A DNA stretch of 64,000 nucleotides from Phymatolithon calcareum (GCA_977006965.1 OZ345353.1:1240001-1304000); one strand, 5' to 3'. Numbered from the stretch's first letter, positions 10,367-21,010 are shown. Numbers and translations: made by a program. Notes: generated by a model from the sequence alone, not told the origin.

Positions 10367-12440
10367 TCCCGTTCGGCATGTAGCATTAACGTGTCCATTC
10401 ATAATTTCGGCAATATCTGAGCATTTTTTGAAATCGTTCGAAAAATATGCAATTGAGGAACTGAGTTCAACTGCCTTCATCGATGCCTTGAGCTTCTGCA
10501 ACCTAGAAGACGATTAGACTCTGGATACATCAATTACCGGAAGGAGCATGCAGGTGGAGAGTGGATGATACTATCAAAGGACATAGTAACGGGGCGTTGA
10601 AGTCTCCGCTATATGGGGACTTTCCAATCAATTTTCTTGTCGCTTTTCTAAGTGGCCAACTTTCCTCGGTGCGCCTGGTTTCTTTCCGGTGAAACATATA
10701 TCTGCTGACGATTGCATAAAACAGGAAGAACACAGAAAGAAAAAGTAAAACCGAAATCTAAAGTATTGCATTTCGAATCATCTCATTGGCGGCTGCCCCA
10801 TTTCCATATATTGAAGGAATTTACTTATTAGCTTCCCGTTCATTTTTAAACTTACTGATGAAATCTCATACTGACAACTTTGCAACGATTAACACTGACC
10901 ACAACCTGCGTTTGCTCCTTTAGCAGACAGGAAACAGCCACACATATCGAGCCAATGCGAATAAAATTCATTTAGGGGGCGCGCGAAGCCGCTCTTGTCA
11001 TTCCGGGAGCTTATGAGTATCGTACGAACTTGTGCAACGCAGCAAGGCTCTTAGCATCCCAGACGCAAATGCTCGAATATATGCGGCCATAGGGCATATC
11101 TTTGCGCAACTGTGTGATACTTGGGAGAGGTGCACGATTACACCAGAAGCGTGACTAAAGTAAGGTTGAATGGTTGCAAGCATGCCGTGCAGAGTATACT
11201 TGGATGAATCTCAGCATGGTATGAATTCTGATTTAGACTTGTGGAAGCAGAGCTTGTTTTTGTAGATGGCGGCTTCATGGAGACTAGACTTACTAGCCTT
11301 GCCCTTCTTGCGTTCGTTTTCTACGTCAAACATCCATCCAAAATCTCGATTATAAGCGTATCCTCTTTGTTCCACATAACAAAGCTCAATGTGCCCAGTA
11401 TAGCCCTGATAAATCCCAGGATTTGTCTTAGTTGTGCGCTGTCTGCCTTTGAAGTGTTACTGTGACGTGGATTTTCATTCACATCCGAAAAGAGAGCCTC
11501 TTCTTAGTTGCACTGAACACCGGTGCCGATGAGAACTGAATTCGACTTCTTCTTGTAGCAAAGCAAGTCACACGAACTTTATGGAATAGTCAAATGCACT
11601 ACTCGCATGCGACAAGGTGTTTTAATCGTTCTGAATAACTGAATAACACGAACAATTGAAGCTAGAATGCTCATTAATATTTCAATTTTAGTGAATAACT
11701 GGAAGTAGAAAAATGAGACGAGCGGTGCTTTTATTTTTAGCCATTTGGGAGTCATTGCTCTCCAATCTAGCTATCTAGCGGAACACTATTGCTCTAAACT
11801 ACGATCATGGTAATACAGAAATGATTCTTGTACCGTATGTGGAATTGGCGGACGCATGAGAACTACGAAAGGCTGTACAGGCTCCCTTGCTTGTAGAATA
11901 AGTGTCCTGAATTAAGCGTTTCCTAAGTGAAGTCCTTCTGGGTGCAAACTTGGCTCCAGTATCTTCCGTTCGCGAGAATTTATGTCACGCTATGTACTAA
12001 ACACATTTGCATGTGTGCCTTGTCATACACGCAACGTATAGGCCTACTCGCCGACGTGGGATGTCTATCTTTTTCCACTCTTGAGCGCCTGGTCAGCTCG
12101 GAGTGCCAAATAGCTCTCAAACTATTTGGAGAAATTGAGTGCTGTATCAGTAATCAGGTGGGAACCTCCATCTCCTTTCAACTTGAAAACTTCGCCTTTT
12201 GTTCCCTATCTATGCCTGGTTTTCCTTTGGGCGTGTCGTGCGTCAGTCCCGTCAGCGTGGATTTTGAGACGTTTTCAGAACCGCGGCAGCAGTTTACTTT
12301 CGTTCGCCTTTGGTAACAGACTCAAGACTGCGATACCTCTATATGCGAAATACGAGATGAAACGTTCTTTCTCGTTGTCGTCGCCCCATTTTTCATATAG
12401 TAACCTAGCGCTTGTACGCTTTCGAACTTGAACGGCTACA
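10367..12440. other. No recognisable gene
   Basis: Short frames only; the largest is 129 codons (11927-12316 plus), with an overlapping 101-codon frame. No motif or repeat is recognised. Confidence 0.45.
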
Positions 12441-13540
12441 GGAGTGCTCGTTTTTTGAATTTGTAATTTATTTTAATAAAAACTTCCTCGAAAACACTCA
12501 TGGGACTTTTTTTTAAAGTTTATTTAAAAGCCCCACAGACTTCCGAAGATATGGGCAAGGCTTCCTCAGTTGCAAACTACCTTTGTGTAGCTTACTAAAA
12601 CGAACCGCCAGAGGGGCGGGCGGAAAAACTTAGGATCTCAGATATCCCATCGAAATTGCAGAACTCCTGTATTGTTCACCGTAGACTACCCCCGGTAGCG
12701 AGGCGTCATTGTGTGTTCACTGCGCCACATTTTGCAGCTCGGTTATCAGTGCACCGAGCTCGTTTGACAGCTGATCCGATAGCATGTCGTAACCGCGCGT
12801 GGCACGTGGCGCGGTACTCGCGTAAGTCCCTATTGATTAAGGGCGTTGACATCGTCTCTATAGACGCACTGCCGGCAGCGGCATACCGCTGGTATTTTAG
12901 GTATTCTCTGGAAACCAACTTCTTGCTCGGTGTTGCACGTCTTCTCGCTCCTCGGCTGTTTGCTCCGCGTAACGTACCCTCTTATAGGTGTCACGAAGGC
13001 TTCTGCGTTGCTCCTGCCAGTACGCCTGCTTCCTGTTAAAGCAGACGTTTTTTCACGCATTGGTTGTTTGACGCCTAGCTGTCTCCGATTACATCAGCCC
13101 CTCGCGGGGATCGGCTTTACGCGGCACTTGAATTGGCTCGCGCTCGGAGCAATTGCACAAAGGAAATAACTGAGCATGGCACGCGGCGTGGTACTTACGT
13201 AAGTCCCTATCGGGTAGGGGCGTTGACATCGTCACTATAGATGATTTTGCGGTAGCGGCATACCGCTTATCTTGAAACCGAGTTCTTTCTCGGTGTTTCA
13301 CGTCTTCTCTTGAGACCGACTTCTTCCTCGATGTTGCAAGTCTTCTCCATTCCCGGTGTCGCGCTCGTTTCTTGGTTGTTTGATCCGCGTCGCATAGCCA
13401 CACTCATGGGACTGTAAGGGAGATGCGTTTCAGCGACTACGGTCTTGTAGCTTCGATAATCTACTCAAACCTTTGTAACTCAGGTTAACGTCGTAGCTCT
13501 AGCTGCAATAATCCTTCCCCGGAAAAAGGGCAAGAGTACT
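12441..13540 (+). repeat. Interspersed repeat R3, copy 3, split by an insertion
   Basis: The left part (12441-12507) and right part (13414-13540) join into a continuous R3 copy once the 12508-13399 insertion and one target duplicate are removed. Landmarks match copies 1 and 2: T-run plus GAATTTGTAATTTATTTT on the left, GTAAGGGAGATGCGTTTCAG on the right. Confidence 0.75.
12494..13413 (-). mobile_element. 892 bp poly(A) retroposon with 14 bp TSD
   Basis: The insertion 12508-13399 is flanked by exact ACACTCATGGGACT (12494-12507, 13400-13413). On the minus strand it ends GGCTTTTAAATAAACTTT then an A-run, the same 3' end as the 236 bp element at 8726. It holds an internal duplication with a period of about 377 bp: both halves encode, in the same reading sense, RYAA, then MSTPL, RDLR and CHA.L. 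The minus-strand frame 13089-13403 covers the first half and 12706-12918 the second. Conservation at the protein level suggests former coding sequence. I do not recognise the protein. Confidence 0.75.
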
Positions 13541-14077
13541 CGTGCGACAAGCGCGCCAGTTGCTCAAGCTAGAAGGCCTCTCCCTAGAATATTTATCTAC
13601 CTCTCTTCTTCCTCTGGTGAGGGTAGTACATTCATACGAACAAGAAAAAAGGGCAACAAATTCAAGCTTCATTGCCTTGTGGCAAACAAATCAAGAAATG
13701 TATACCTCTGAAAGACGGTCAAGGAAAATCGTCAAATGGCCTCTTTTATGGCAGTAAAAGTAGTATCGGGACCAGGTCCATGTGTACATTTAGACCCAGA
13801 ACGAATTGGCCTGCGTGAATCGCCGATATGGGACCTTTCTTGTTCACAATAAACACTGTCTTGGAACAAATTGGGTGCGACCACAGGCGCTATAATTAGC
13901 GGGCACTTTTATTTCGGGTTCTTAGACGGAGAAGAAAAGAATGAAAGAAAGTAGATACTTTTCTTCTTCTTGTCCATAATATATTACCTACTTTGTGAAC
14001 TGTACCTGATATTTTAAGACTTGCATACAAAAGTCCAGTGTAGGTTACCTCTTCCATGCTTCAAAAGACGATGTCTG
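13541..14077. other. No recognisable gene
   Basis: A single 71-codon frame at 13542-13757 without a known motif; otherwise nothing is seen. Confidence 0.45.
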
Positions 14078-14533
14078 TGTTCAGGTGCCAGGGGATATGT
14101 GTTGATTTATTTTCAAAAGCTCCCAAGGCCTCTATTCAAGAATAACAGGGCCGCCTTCGTACGATTTTCTAAGCTAACGTAGTTTGATTATTCAGTATAT
14201 CCTTGATTCGTATTTCTCTCCCAACAAGTGCTCTAGTGAGTTGCTTACATTCATATTCAATTTCAGGACTAATCTTGGATGAAGATAGAATGCATTGGAA
14301 CGCGAACAGCTCAATCACGGCTGTGATGCCAAAGTATGCACCTAGTACTGATTTTCTCCAAAGAGGTGCTCTGTTGATTATCAGCCGTAGGCATCGCAAC
14401 CGTGTAGACCTTTCTCTTACGCGGAGAACCACCGGTAGATTGTTCGAATCAGTTGGTATCTCGAGCGATCTTCCCTCTTCTTCCTTTGCCCATAACTCAA
14501 TTATTTCATTTCGTCGCCCTTGTTCATGTGTCA
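14078..14533 (-). mobile_element. LINE-A 3' fragment with imperfect 13 bp TSD
   Basis: The insertion 14091-14520 lies between TGTTCAGGTGCCA (14078-14090) and TGTTCATGTGTCA (14521-14533), 11 of 13 identical. The minus-strand frame 14169-14534 gives 121 uninterrupted codons with RLRCLRLIINRAPLW, RKSVLGAYFGITAVIEL and KQLTRALVGREIRI, the best preserved LINE-A C-terminus in the window. The 3' end is GCTTTTGAAAATAAATCAAC then ACATATCCCC. The function of this C-terminal region is unknown to me. Confidence 0.8.
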
Positions 14534-15195
14534 TGTAAAGGGTGCAAGGGCTGCTTGCGATATCATGGTTGAATCGGGATACTCCGGTGCTATGATGTAT
14601 GCATTCTCGTCATAATGGGGTCTCCTCGGCTCGTGGCAGACGATCTCAGCCCAGGAAGTGAAGAAACCGATTTGATTTAAATGTTGGACTTGTGTGAGGC
14701 TGCGGATTGTGCCAAAAGCCCAGCACAGTTAGTAAAATGGGAAAAATTCTCTTGCGTTGGCAGCAGGAAGCGATAAAAAGATGCATGAAAGTGAGGCGAC
14801 GATAGAAAGAGTATTTCTACCGTCGTCTTTCTGACAGACCACTCGGCGACCAGGTTTTGGTTCCACTCACAATTAGCTGAATGCTCCTCACCGTCATGAC
14901 TATTTAGGCGGGTAAATAGAGCGTTTTTGTTGAAAATTCGAGCTGATCACAGGACTTGTAGAGACATATATCCCATTCGCGTCTTGATCAGTGTCGCGCC
15001 CGCTGTTATGTGGTTATCCCAAGGCGGTCGTTTTTCTTCTCGTGACTGTACGCTGCGCGACTTGGATCGCGATAGTCATCCTGCTCGTAGTAGGTGATCT
15101 TGTTGGGTCATACGAGAAGGTGACTCTCGTGTGTCTATGCGCTGCATCGCTGTCATTTGCGTAGGTTGCAATACATAAAGTAGTTAGTTCCTTGT
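14534..15195. other. No recognisable gene
   Basis: I see no frame with a recognisable product and no repeat shared with other parts of the window. Confidence 0.45.
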
Positions 15196-15345
15196 TCTGA
15201 GTAAAAAAAGAACGGTAGATTTTTATTTAAAAGTTACCAAAGCATCTGCTGACGCTCGGGGCAGCTTCCTTGTGCCAAGAGGTTTTGGTTGATTCTTTCT
15301 ATGGAGATTTTATATTCTTCTTAGTGCAACACGATTCAGTGGGGT
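15196..15345 (-). mobile_element. CTT-tailed retroposon 3' end
   Basis: On the minus strand this reads through CCCCACTGAATCGTGTTGC, CGTCAGCAGATGCTTTGG and AACTTTTAAATAAAAATC. It matches 60690-60845 (plus), 19853-19905 (plus) and 35087-35185 (minus). The plus-oriented copies end in CTT repeats. Confidence 0.65.
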
Positions 15346-15560
15346 ACAAAAACCCACCTCTGGTCTCGTCCTGGACCTCGACAGGAAATTCCTCTCTGTA
15401 AAAGAAGGTGGTGATTTCTCTGGATTTCGGCTCAATTGCCTGGATGCTGCACGTTCATGTCTTCCTGCGAATCCCTTTGACCATGCGGAGTCGGAGGTTT
15501 TCCGACCGTTCTTGTTCGCAACCTTCGCCGTGCAAGACAGCACGGAGACAATTGCGTATA

Positions 15561-15753
15561 AGTTCCCCTTTTCCCTTTCTCGTGCATTCATCTCAAGGTC
15601 GACGGCCAAGTCAAGGTCGCAGCCGGAAGACGACGTCGTCGCAGATCTTGACCGCAACTGTTTCGCCGCACAAGCCAGTTCGGTGACACTCGCGCTCAAG
15701 GTCCCTTTTCCCCTTTTCGCGCACTTGTCTCAAGGTCGACGGCCAAGCCAAGG
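15561..15753. repeat. Two-copy direct repeat, period about 137 bp
   Basis: The segments 15561-15617 and 15699-15753 share CCCTTTTC, a CGCRCA.T block and CTCAAGGTCGACGGCCAAG. Two long overlapping frames cross the region (15310-15699 minus and 15512-15994 plus), both probably by-products of its composition. Confidence 0.65.
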
Positions 15754-16059
15754 CCGCCCCGGAGGACAACGCCGACGTATATTTGCTTACTATGTCTGGT
15801 GTCTTGCATCTATTGGGGTTTTGTCGGCTTGTCTTTCTTTCCTCCTCTTTCTGTCTAATCTCTCCGGCTCTTTTCTTCTCTCTCCGCTCTTGAGCTTTTT
15901 CTTTCCCATGTGGCGTCGGGTTCTTTTGAGCCTGGCGCTACAATCAGCGGCTGGTGAATTGTATGTCGAAAACATCAAAAGTTTGTTATCTTAATTCTAT
16001 AAACACGTGAGCGACAGGATTGGCAGCCTAATGGCAAAGCACCAATCATGCATGCTACC

Positions 16060-16120
16060 CCGATACTCCAAGGTGAAGCTTTGGGAGCTCTCAAAATAAT
16101 ATCATCAAATATTCCCCCCA
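16060..16120 (+). mobile_element. LINE-A 3' end
   Basis: Only the terminal segment is present: GAAGCTTTGGGAGCTCTCAA, AATAATATC, then AAATATTCCCCCC. It abuts the start of the LTR copy that follows. Confidence 0.6.
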
Positions 16121-16369
16121 AAGCACGCGGGAGACGAGAGCTTGCTTACAAATACTGCGCCGGATCATCGTATGAAAGCTTTTTCTCCAGGTGCACTCTG
16201 GGATAGTCGACGATGCCGATGCGAGGGAGAAAGAAGGCATCAAGTTCAAACCATTTCCATCGTCAACTCAAAGTCCTGCTTCGAAATCCCACCATCATCA
16301 AACCGCAACTTTCGACAAAGCTAAGGAGAATGCAGTTCCTACCCCCAGGGCTCAATATAAGCCGCAGGC

Positions 16370-16962
16370 GCGCTGAAACTACCCTTAATCAGCTTGCCGC
16401 AGAATGCTGCTCACTGGTGGCAGGTTTTCAAGATGGTTCGGTTGATTACGACCCTATATGCAAGGCCTGCTCAGTGGGAACCTCTGTTGCCTTCGATAAC
16501 TACACGAAACGATTGCACGCTCGAATGCGAGCCCTCTGCAGTATTACTCCACCTAAGATAATAAGAGCGCAACTCGGAGAGCACTTCGCACAGAGGCTTC
16601 TACGAGGGAAGGACGAAATCGAGAAGGAAGCAAAATACGCAGAAAAAGAAGGGGACATACAGCAAGCAGAGAGGGATATCCGCTATCTGCAGGAGCACGA
16701 GCTCCTAAGAGGCAGTACCGAGCGAGCCGTACGCGGGTTGGTGACCCAGAAACACGAGAGCCACCGCCGACGGCAGGAATGGATTGAAAAGGAAGAAGAA
16801 AAAGAGAGAAAAATTGCCGTTGATACTAAGGAGAAAGTAAGCCCTGTACTCCAAATTCGGTCCAGGAAACACCGACTCCTAGCAGTCAAGTGGTTCTTTG
16901 GCCGCTTCCCACCACGAAGAGCAGAGTCTTACATTGAACATTTCAACGAGGTCGCAGTATGA
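16370..16962 (+). pseudogene. LINE C-terminal (post-RT) coding fragment
   Basis: About 197 codons are open to the stop at 16962. The block MRALCSITPPKIIRAQLGEH matches in layout LRLLCIIQAASHRREILANQ of the LINE at 19908-20469, and HRLLAVKWFFGRFPP matches HWQLMVQHAFGRFPE in the same protein. A highly charged helical stretch (many E, K and R residues) lies between. No RT palm motifs are present because the copy is 5' truncated. An upstream ATG at 16213 lies in the LTR and is unrelated. Confidence 0.65.
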
Positions 16963-17039
16963 ACGGGCAGCTGCGCTGTTGTTGGTGAATACCGGCGTTG
17001 AGGGCTTCTAAAATAAAAACCTACAATTTCCTCCTCAGT

Positions 17040-17176
17040 GGGAACCAAGGAGATCTTTGAGAATCTAATCCTGCGCTGCAGTGGACGGACTGTATCAAGA
17101 CGCCAGACTATTGGTAGAGTTGGCACCAAAACGGTAGAGGAAATTTGCAATGAGAAACCGCTCGAAGTACTCTAAT
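17040..17176 (+). pseudogene. GAAA-LINE C-terminal fragment
   Basis: A short frame ends at the TAA at 17174-17176. Its RRQTIGRVGTKTVEEICNE matches RRKFTGRVGTETVEELCRE at 21110-21170, including the cysteine-bearing end preceded there by ETVEHLLLRC. It is the last coding piece of the LINE with the (GAAA)n tail. Confidence 0.6.
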
Positions 17177-17226
17177 TCGTGAACAATGAGGGGTTGTTTG
17201 AAACAACCCCTCATTGTTCACGAATT
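17174..17226. repeat. Perfect 26 bp palindrome with 1-base centre
   Basis: The arms 17174-17199 and 17201-17226 are exact reverse complements around G17200; the arm includes GAACAATGAGGGGTTGTTT. It begins at the stop codon of the LINE fragment and is followed directly by a second palindrome. Confidence 0.95.
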
Positions 17227-17252
17227 GTTTCCAAACAACTTGTTTGGAAACA
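17226..17252. repeat. Perfect 13 bp palindrome with 1-base centre
   Basis: The arms TGTTTCCAAACAA (17226-17238) and TTGTTTGGAAACA (17240-17252) pair around C17239. It abuts the 26 bp palindrome on its left, sharing base 17226. Confidence 0.95.
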
Positions 17253-17569
17253 TCCCCAAGCACTAACTTAAATTAGCGTTTTTCTGCAATAAAAGAAAGA
17301 AAAGAAAGAAAGAAATCGCACCATTTCGGCGAAGAACCAACGTTCACCACTAGCTGAAGGCGAGAATTCGTAACTAACGTCGCGAGTTGGGGGGGACACC
17401 AGCTAGCGATCCGACGATCGGTTGGCATCTCCGCGAAACGCAATAGTTCCCCGTCGGGCATTGCGTTTGGCACTTGCAGGTTACCGGCCCAAGTTTTTGT
17501 CCCCGTCCACGACCGGAACGCTCTCTTGTTCTACTCCTCAAACAAGCGAATCGTATCGATATACGGTTC

Positions 17570-17835
17570 AGACAATTTCCTCAACGCAAGTGGAAGAAAA
17601 GCTCGGACTTCTGGGGAAATGGTATATATCCGCGATGAAGAATACAATGCTAAAGCCGGTGTGTGGCAAACGACGAAGAAAAAAGAGTAGTCCGTGCGAT
17701 TAACATAATCCTGAACCACACAGAGAAAGCTCAGGGAATGAAAGAGAGAAAACATGAGTAGAATCCAAGGTGCCATTTAACCTCCAGTTGGGTAGACAGC
17801 CACCTTTACAATAAACTACAGTACTTAGACAAGTT
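17570..17835. mobile_element. 248 bp insertion in the LTR with 9 bp near-duplicate flanks
   Basis: AGACAATTT (17570-17578) and AGACAAGTT (17827-17835) flank a segment absent from the Copia-1 3' LTR, where the same LTR position is continuous. Its right end reads CAATAAACTACAGTACTT. No family is recognised. Confidence 0.55.
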
Positions 17836-17897
17836 CATCAACCCCGCGAACATCATAATTAGCGCTCTGTAGGCTTACCATCTTGAAGACCAGCGAC

Positions 17898-18250
17898 CTT
17901 GTATCACAACGGAAGCGCCAATCCGGTAATTTCAAGGACGAGGCATACAATTAATATGGGGATATGGAAGATTTATTTACTTCCGTCTTTCTCTTACTGC
18001 AGGATATCTGAGCTACACATTTAGATACTCAACATCTAGGGGGCCTCTAAGATGGATGTTCTTGGACGGGATTCATTCTGGATACTCGCGTATTTGCTTC
18101 CCGCGAGTACTGCGCCACACCGCTGTATGGCGACATCCTTGTGCCCTTCGCAGGCTCGAGCACTGATGGCACCGATGGGCGGGGAGACACTCTCACTGCG
18201 AGTGGAACCAGTGGATCCGCGGAACGTAATTCAATTCTTGCTTATGACAA
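17898..18250. other. No recognisable gene
   Basis: Spacer between the LTR copy and the 3' end of the minus-strand LINE. The only frame is part of 18052-18342, which is antisense to that LINE. Confidence 0.45.
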
Positions 18251-19630
18251 GACCCGTAAAGGTGGAAATTGTAGGTTTTTATTTTAGAAGCCCTCAACGC
18301 CGGCGCACGCCGACACCAGAGCAGCTTCGCATTGCGCTGTAACCCTTCTAGGGAAGACTTGCAGCATATCGCCTCCATCATCACACCATCATCTCCTCTT
18401 GCATCTCGCTTTCTAGCATCAATTTGTCCATCGCTTGTGATTCTGCATAGCGTTCGCATTCGATCATTATTCCGCTTAGCAAAATGGCCAAATATTAGAG
18501 AGCAGTACAGTCCTTCTACCTGATCCACATGCGCTTGAATAGACTTCGACCACGGCGTTAGGTGCAGTGCGTATTACCATCGACATTGGAGCAGGGCCTT
18601 ATATATGGATATGCATTTTGTTGTCGTCAGTCCTTTAGATGTGACGCCAATATCCCGGAGGGCGTGGAGTATACTTTTCGCTATGGAGAGGCGTTTCAGG
18701 GTGGCGTGGTCGGTTGCACCTGTATTGTCGATCGTTGTACCGAAGTATTGCAGTCGTCGGTTTTCGTGGAGCGCGGACCCCGCAAGTCTGAATGTTCGCT
18801 GGAACAGACCCGGGTATATTAGAACTTCGATTTTTCCTTTTTTGGTATTCCACGACATGCCATTCTCTCTTGCCCAGCTTTTCGCCGCATCTAGCAGCCA
18901 TTGCATACGATCCGAGTTTTTAGCTTGTTTCTGTACGTCATCTGCGAACAAGATTTCCGGGTAAGTTGATAAGCGCCGTGACACTCCCGCGACTTTCAAG
19001 GCTAAGGTGTCCATGAACACGTTGTAAAGACAGGGACTCAGAAGAGAGCCCTGGGGGACTCCGCGATCGATCAGGAGCCACTGGTTTTCCTCGTCACCGG
19101 CTGTGGTGATCCACGACGGCTTCAGTAGGTACTTGACCATCTCTGCGATTATCTTTGGGTAGGCATGAATCGACTCTGCGTTGGAGGATATTTCGTGGCA
19201 CGCGGTCATAAGCGGAGGACAAGTCGAGAACCGCGACAAATCGATGGCCTCGCCTCATCATACTCGTCGCTCTTAGGATCGCGAGTTCCGTCCCTTTGTT
19301 CTTCTGGAAGCCCAGTTGGAACTGGCGGAATTTGTAGCGTTCGCATATCGCAGAGTCCATCGCGGAGTCAATAATCTTTCGCACTTGGCTGAGAAGCGAT
19401 ATTGGGCGGTAGTTCCCTGGGATTTGTGCTGGTCCTTTCTCGCGGATGGGAATGATGGTTGCCTGGTGCCATTGCGTTGGTAGACACCGAAAGTTTTCCG
19501 CATGTTTCCCATAGCGTCGCAAGGAGGTCACCGCTCAATCCAGGGCTTGCTTGAAGCATTTCGACGGCGATTTTGTCCGGCCCGAGTGCTTTTCTGCGCG
19601 GTGGCTTCCTCAGGTGCTACCCTCACTAGG
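18250..19630 (-). pseudogene. LINE reverse transcriptase, minus strand
   Basis: Reading down the minus strand, an N-terminal RT block (KALGPDKIAVEML, near 19600) leads to NYRPISLLSQ, a motif-A region with FVAVLDLSSAYDRVPR, a motif-B region with RGVPQGSLLSPCLYN and motif C as EILFADDV; the FADD box holds the catalytic aspartates of the RT palm. After the palm come LQYFGTTID and the conserved YKALLQCRW block. It lies in two frames (19531-19094, then 19239-18574), so there is a frameshift near 19150, and an in-frame stop follows W at 18574. The element ends near 18258 with the 3' core GGGCTTCTAAAATAAAAACC. It copies its RNA by target-primed reverse transcription when intact; this copy is dead. 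Confidence 0.85.
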
Positions 19631-19852
19631 GCGGCTCTACTCTTATGTCTGGTATTCTATCTGAGCCCCTAGCATGTACTCGGTTGATAGCTCTTCATAG
19701 CAGTTTTCGAGGTGTCGCTTCTTCTTTCAGTAAAGCCAGAGGTAGGTTTTGGTATTTCCACCAGATCGTGTCGAAATCAGCCACGCTAAAAGATAAGAAC
19801 GATAGACCTTGTTTGTGGCCCAATGGCCTTCGCAAAGTTGCCCCAAGCGTCT

Positions 19853-19905
19853 GCAGATGCGTTGGTAACTTTTAAATAAAAAACTTACACTTCTTCTCCT
19901 TCTTC
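19853..19905 (+). mobile_element. CTT-tailed retroposon 3' end
   Basis: CCAAGCGTCTGCAGATGCG, then TTGGTAACTTTTAAATAAAA, then CTTCTTCTCCTTCTTC. It is the plus-oriented form of the ends at 15196 and 35087 and matches 60788. Confidence 0.7.
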
Positions 19906-19907
19906 TT

Positions 19908-21010
19908 TCAGTACAGGTCTTCTTCATTCTGCATACTCTCGATGATGCTTTTGCTGAAGAGCAAAATTTCATGTAGTGCCTTCTCAGTTGCCGCTCTGTC
20001 TTCTTCCTTGAGTTCATAGTCTGGCAAGTTGCGATCCAGTGTCTCCATGTGCTGTCTGACTTTGTTTCCGAATCTATCTGCCATCAGTGTTGTAGACACT
20101 TCGGGAAATCTTCCAAAGGCGTGCTGAACCATCAGTTGCCAGTGCTTCAGTTGTGGAAATTTAAGTATTGTAGGAAGTTCTCTTGTCTTGTCGTACGGAA
20201 TTTTCCTCTTTCTCTTCGATTCAAGGCTCTCTCCTTCCTTTGTCGGGAATGCTGATCGAAGTGCTTCTGCAAATTGGTTAGCTAGTATTTCCCGTCGATG
20301 GGAAGCAGCTTGGATAATACATAGTAGACGAAGTCTATACGTCTTTCCACGTGCCAGAGGACCGAAGACTTGTCTAAAAAAAGTTTGTTCAACTTCCTTG
20401 ACGGCGCTCTGAACGTTTTCTGTCCACCGTGTTAAGTGCATAGCGTACTCCCAAAGTGGCTGGATTAATGCCTTTTCTTTCTTTCTTTCTTTTATTGCGG
20501 GATTTATCAGAGCTGGTAAACAACTCCACATCCTTACGGTTCCAGTAGACTTAACAGATACGAGTGGTACTTGATGTCACAACAGCTGCCCAAGCTGCAC
20601 AATGTGCAGACCTTGGGGAAGCTTAACATCTATATCGCTACATAGCCAATCTTCAGTCGCCGTCCTTCAAAGGGATGCCCCGGGTTGGAAACCATTTAGG
20701 ACGCTCACGGTAGCTAGTCATCTCGCTGCCTTCTTTCATCTTCTTCTGTCTTCTCTCCCAGCTTCCTTGAGCGTTGCGGCACACCACTCAGGGCGGAATC
20801 CATGTACTACCATACTACCAGAAGGTGATAGTCTTCTCCCATGGGGAGGCCTTTTATACCTGGATGCACTTATGTGTGCAATTCCCTTCTTGAATACCCA
20901 TGATGAGCGGAGCTTGTACAGATCGGTCTTTGCCTTCTTGAATCATTTCAACATCTGCGTATCTATAACTCCCTCCGGTCCTAGGGATACTCTAAGGTAC
21001 GTGACTTCCG
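19908..21010 (-). pseudogene. LINE post-RT C-terminal region, interrupted
   Basis: The minus strand encodes YVPEVTYL, SLGPEG and FKKAKTDLYKLRS in 21010-20856. The frame then resumes after an insertion at 20469 with ALIQPLWEYAMHLTRW and runs uninterrupted to a stop at 19908. The same order (VPEVRYLG, LGPEGISETK, VYKSLIQRSWEYAMHL) is in the plus-strand LINE at 46055-46260, which shows that the 20477-20848 segment is foreign. The C-terminal 180 residues include RLLCIIQAASHRREILANQ and HWQLMVQHAFGRFPE and are rich in charged residues. There is a stop after TQMLK. Still further upstream, the sequence continues beyond the second insertion at about 21509. Confidence 0.75.
20470..20855 (-). mobile_element. 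GAAA-tailed LINE 3' fragment, copy 1
   Basis: The segment 20477-20848 is inserted in the LINE coding region with the 7 bp duplicate GCCTTTT (20470-20476 and 20849-20855). On the minus strand it ends CAGCTCTGATAAATCCCGCA, ATAAAA, then (GAAA)n. It matches 30621-30995 almost perfectly; I counted two differences by eye over about 365 bp. No coding capacity is recognised, so it is probably a 3' untranslated region with the end of the upstream frame. Confidence 0.8.

Larger units (their letters stand above)
16283..17324 (+). mobile_element. Composite LINE insertion with 13 bp TSD
   Basis: The segment 16296-17311 is flanked by GAAATCCCACCAT (16283-16295) and GAAATCGCACCAT (17312-17324) and splits the LTR. 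It has two parts. The first encodes a LINE C-terminus (stop at 16962) and ends with GGCGTTGAGGGCTTCTAAAA near 17000. The second (17040-17311) encodes the C-terminus of a different, GAAA-tailed LINE and ends CTGCAATAAAAG plus (GAAA)n. Whether one chimera inserted or one fragment landed in another cannot be settled by eye. Confidence 0.7.
16140..17897 (+). mobile_element. Isolated LTR of the Copia-1 family, twice interrupted
   Basis: Three pieces (16140-16295, 17312-17578, 17827-17897) together match the reverse complement of the Copia-1 3' LTR (35281 to about 36890). Landmarks are GTCGACGATGCC, GCGAGGGAGAAAGA, GACGATCGGTTGGCATCTC, GAATCGTATCGATATACGG and the end ACCATCTTGAAGACCAGCGA. No copia internal sequence follows 17897, so this is probably a solo LTR. 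I cannot fix its 5' limit or find a flanking duplication. Two insertions (16296-17311 and 17579-17826) lie within it. Confidence 0.7.

Noticed and set aside
9860-10501. A 213-codon minus-strand frame
   Set aside because: It is antisense to the LINE-A insertion at 9994-10356 and crosses both insertion junctions.
15310-15994. Two long overlapping frames (129 codons minus, 160 codons plus)
   Set aside because: They overlap on opposite strands across a direct repeat and a CTT-rich end; neither has a domain, and the Ser/Arg and Leu/Phe richness follows from base composition.
16140-16376. A conserved protein sharing VDDADAREKEG with 36678-36875
   Set aside because: Both copies are parts of the Copia-1 LTR on matching strands; the similarity is at DNA level with frameshifts between them.
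17280-17320. Independent GAAA microsatellite
   Set aside because: The GAAA run follows CAATAAAAG and ends at a target duplicate, and the same tail follows other LINE ends (20477, 21490, 30621), so it is the tail of a retroposon.
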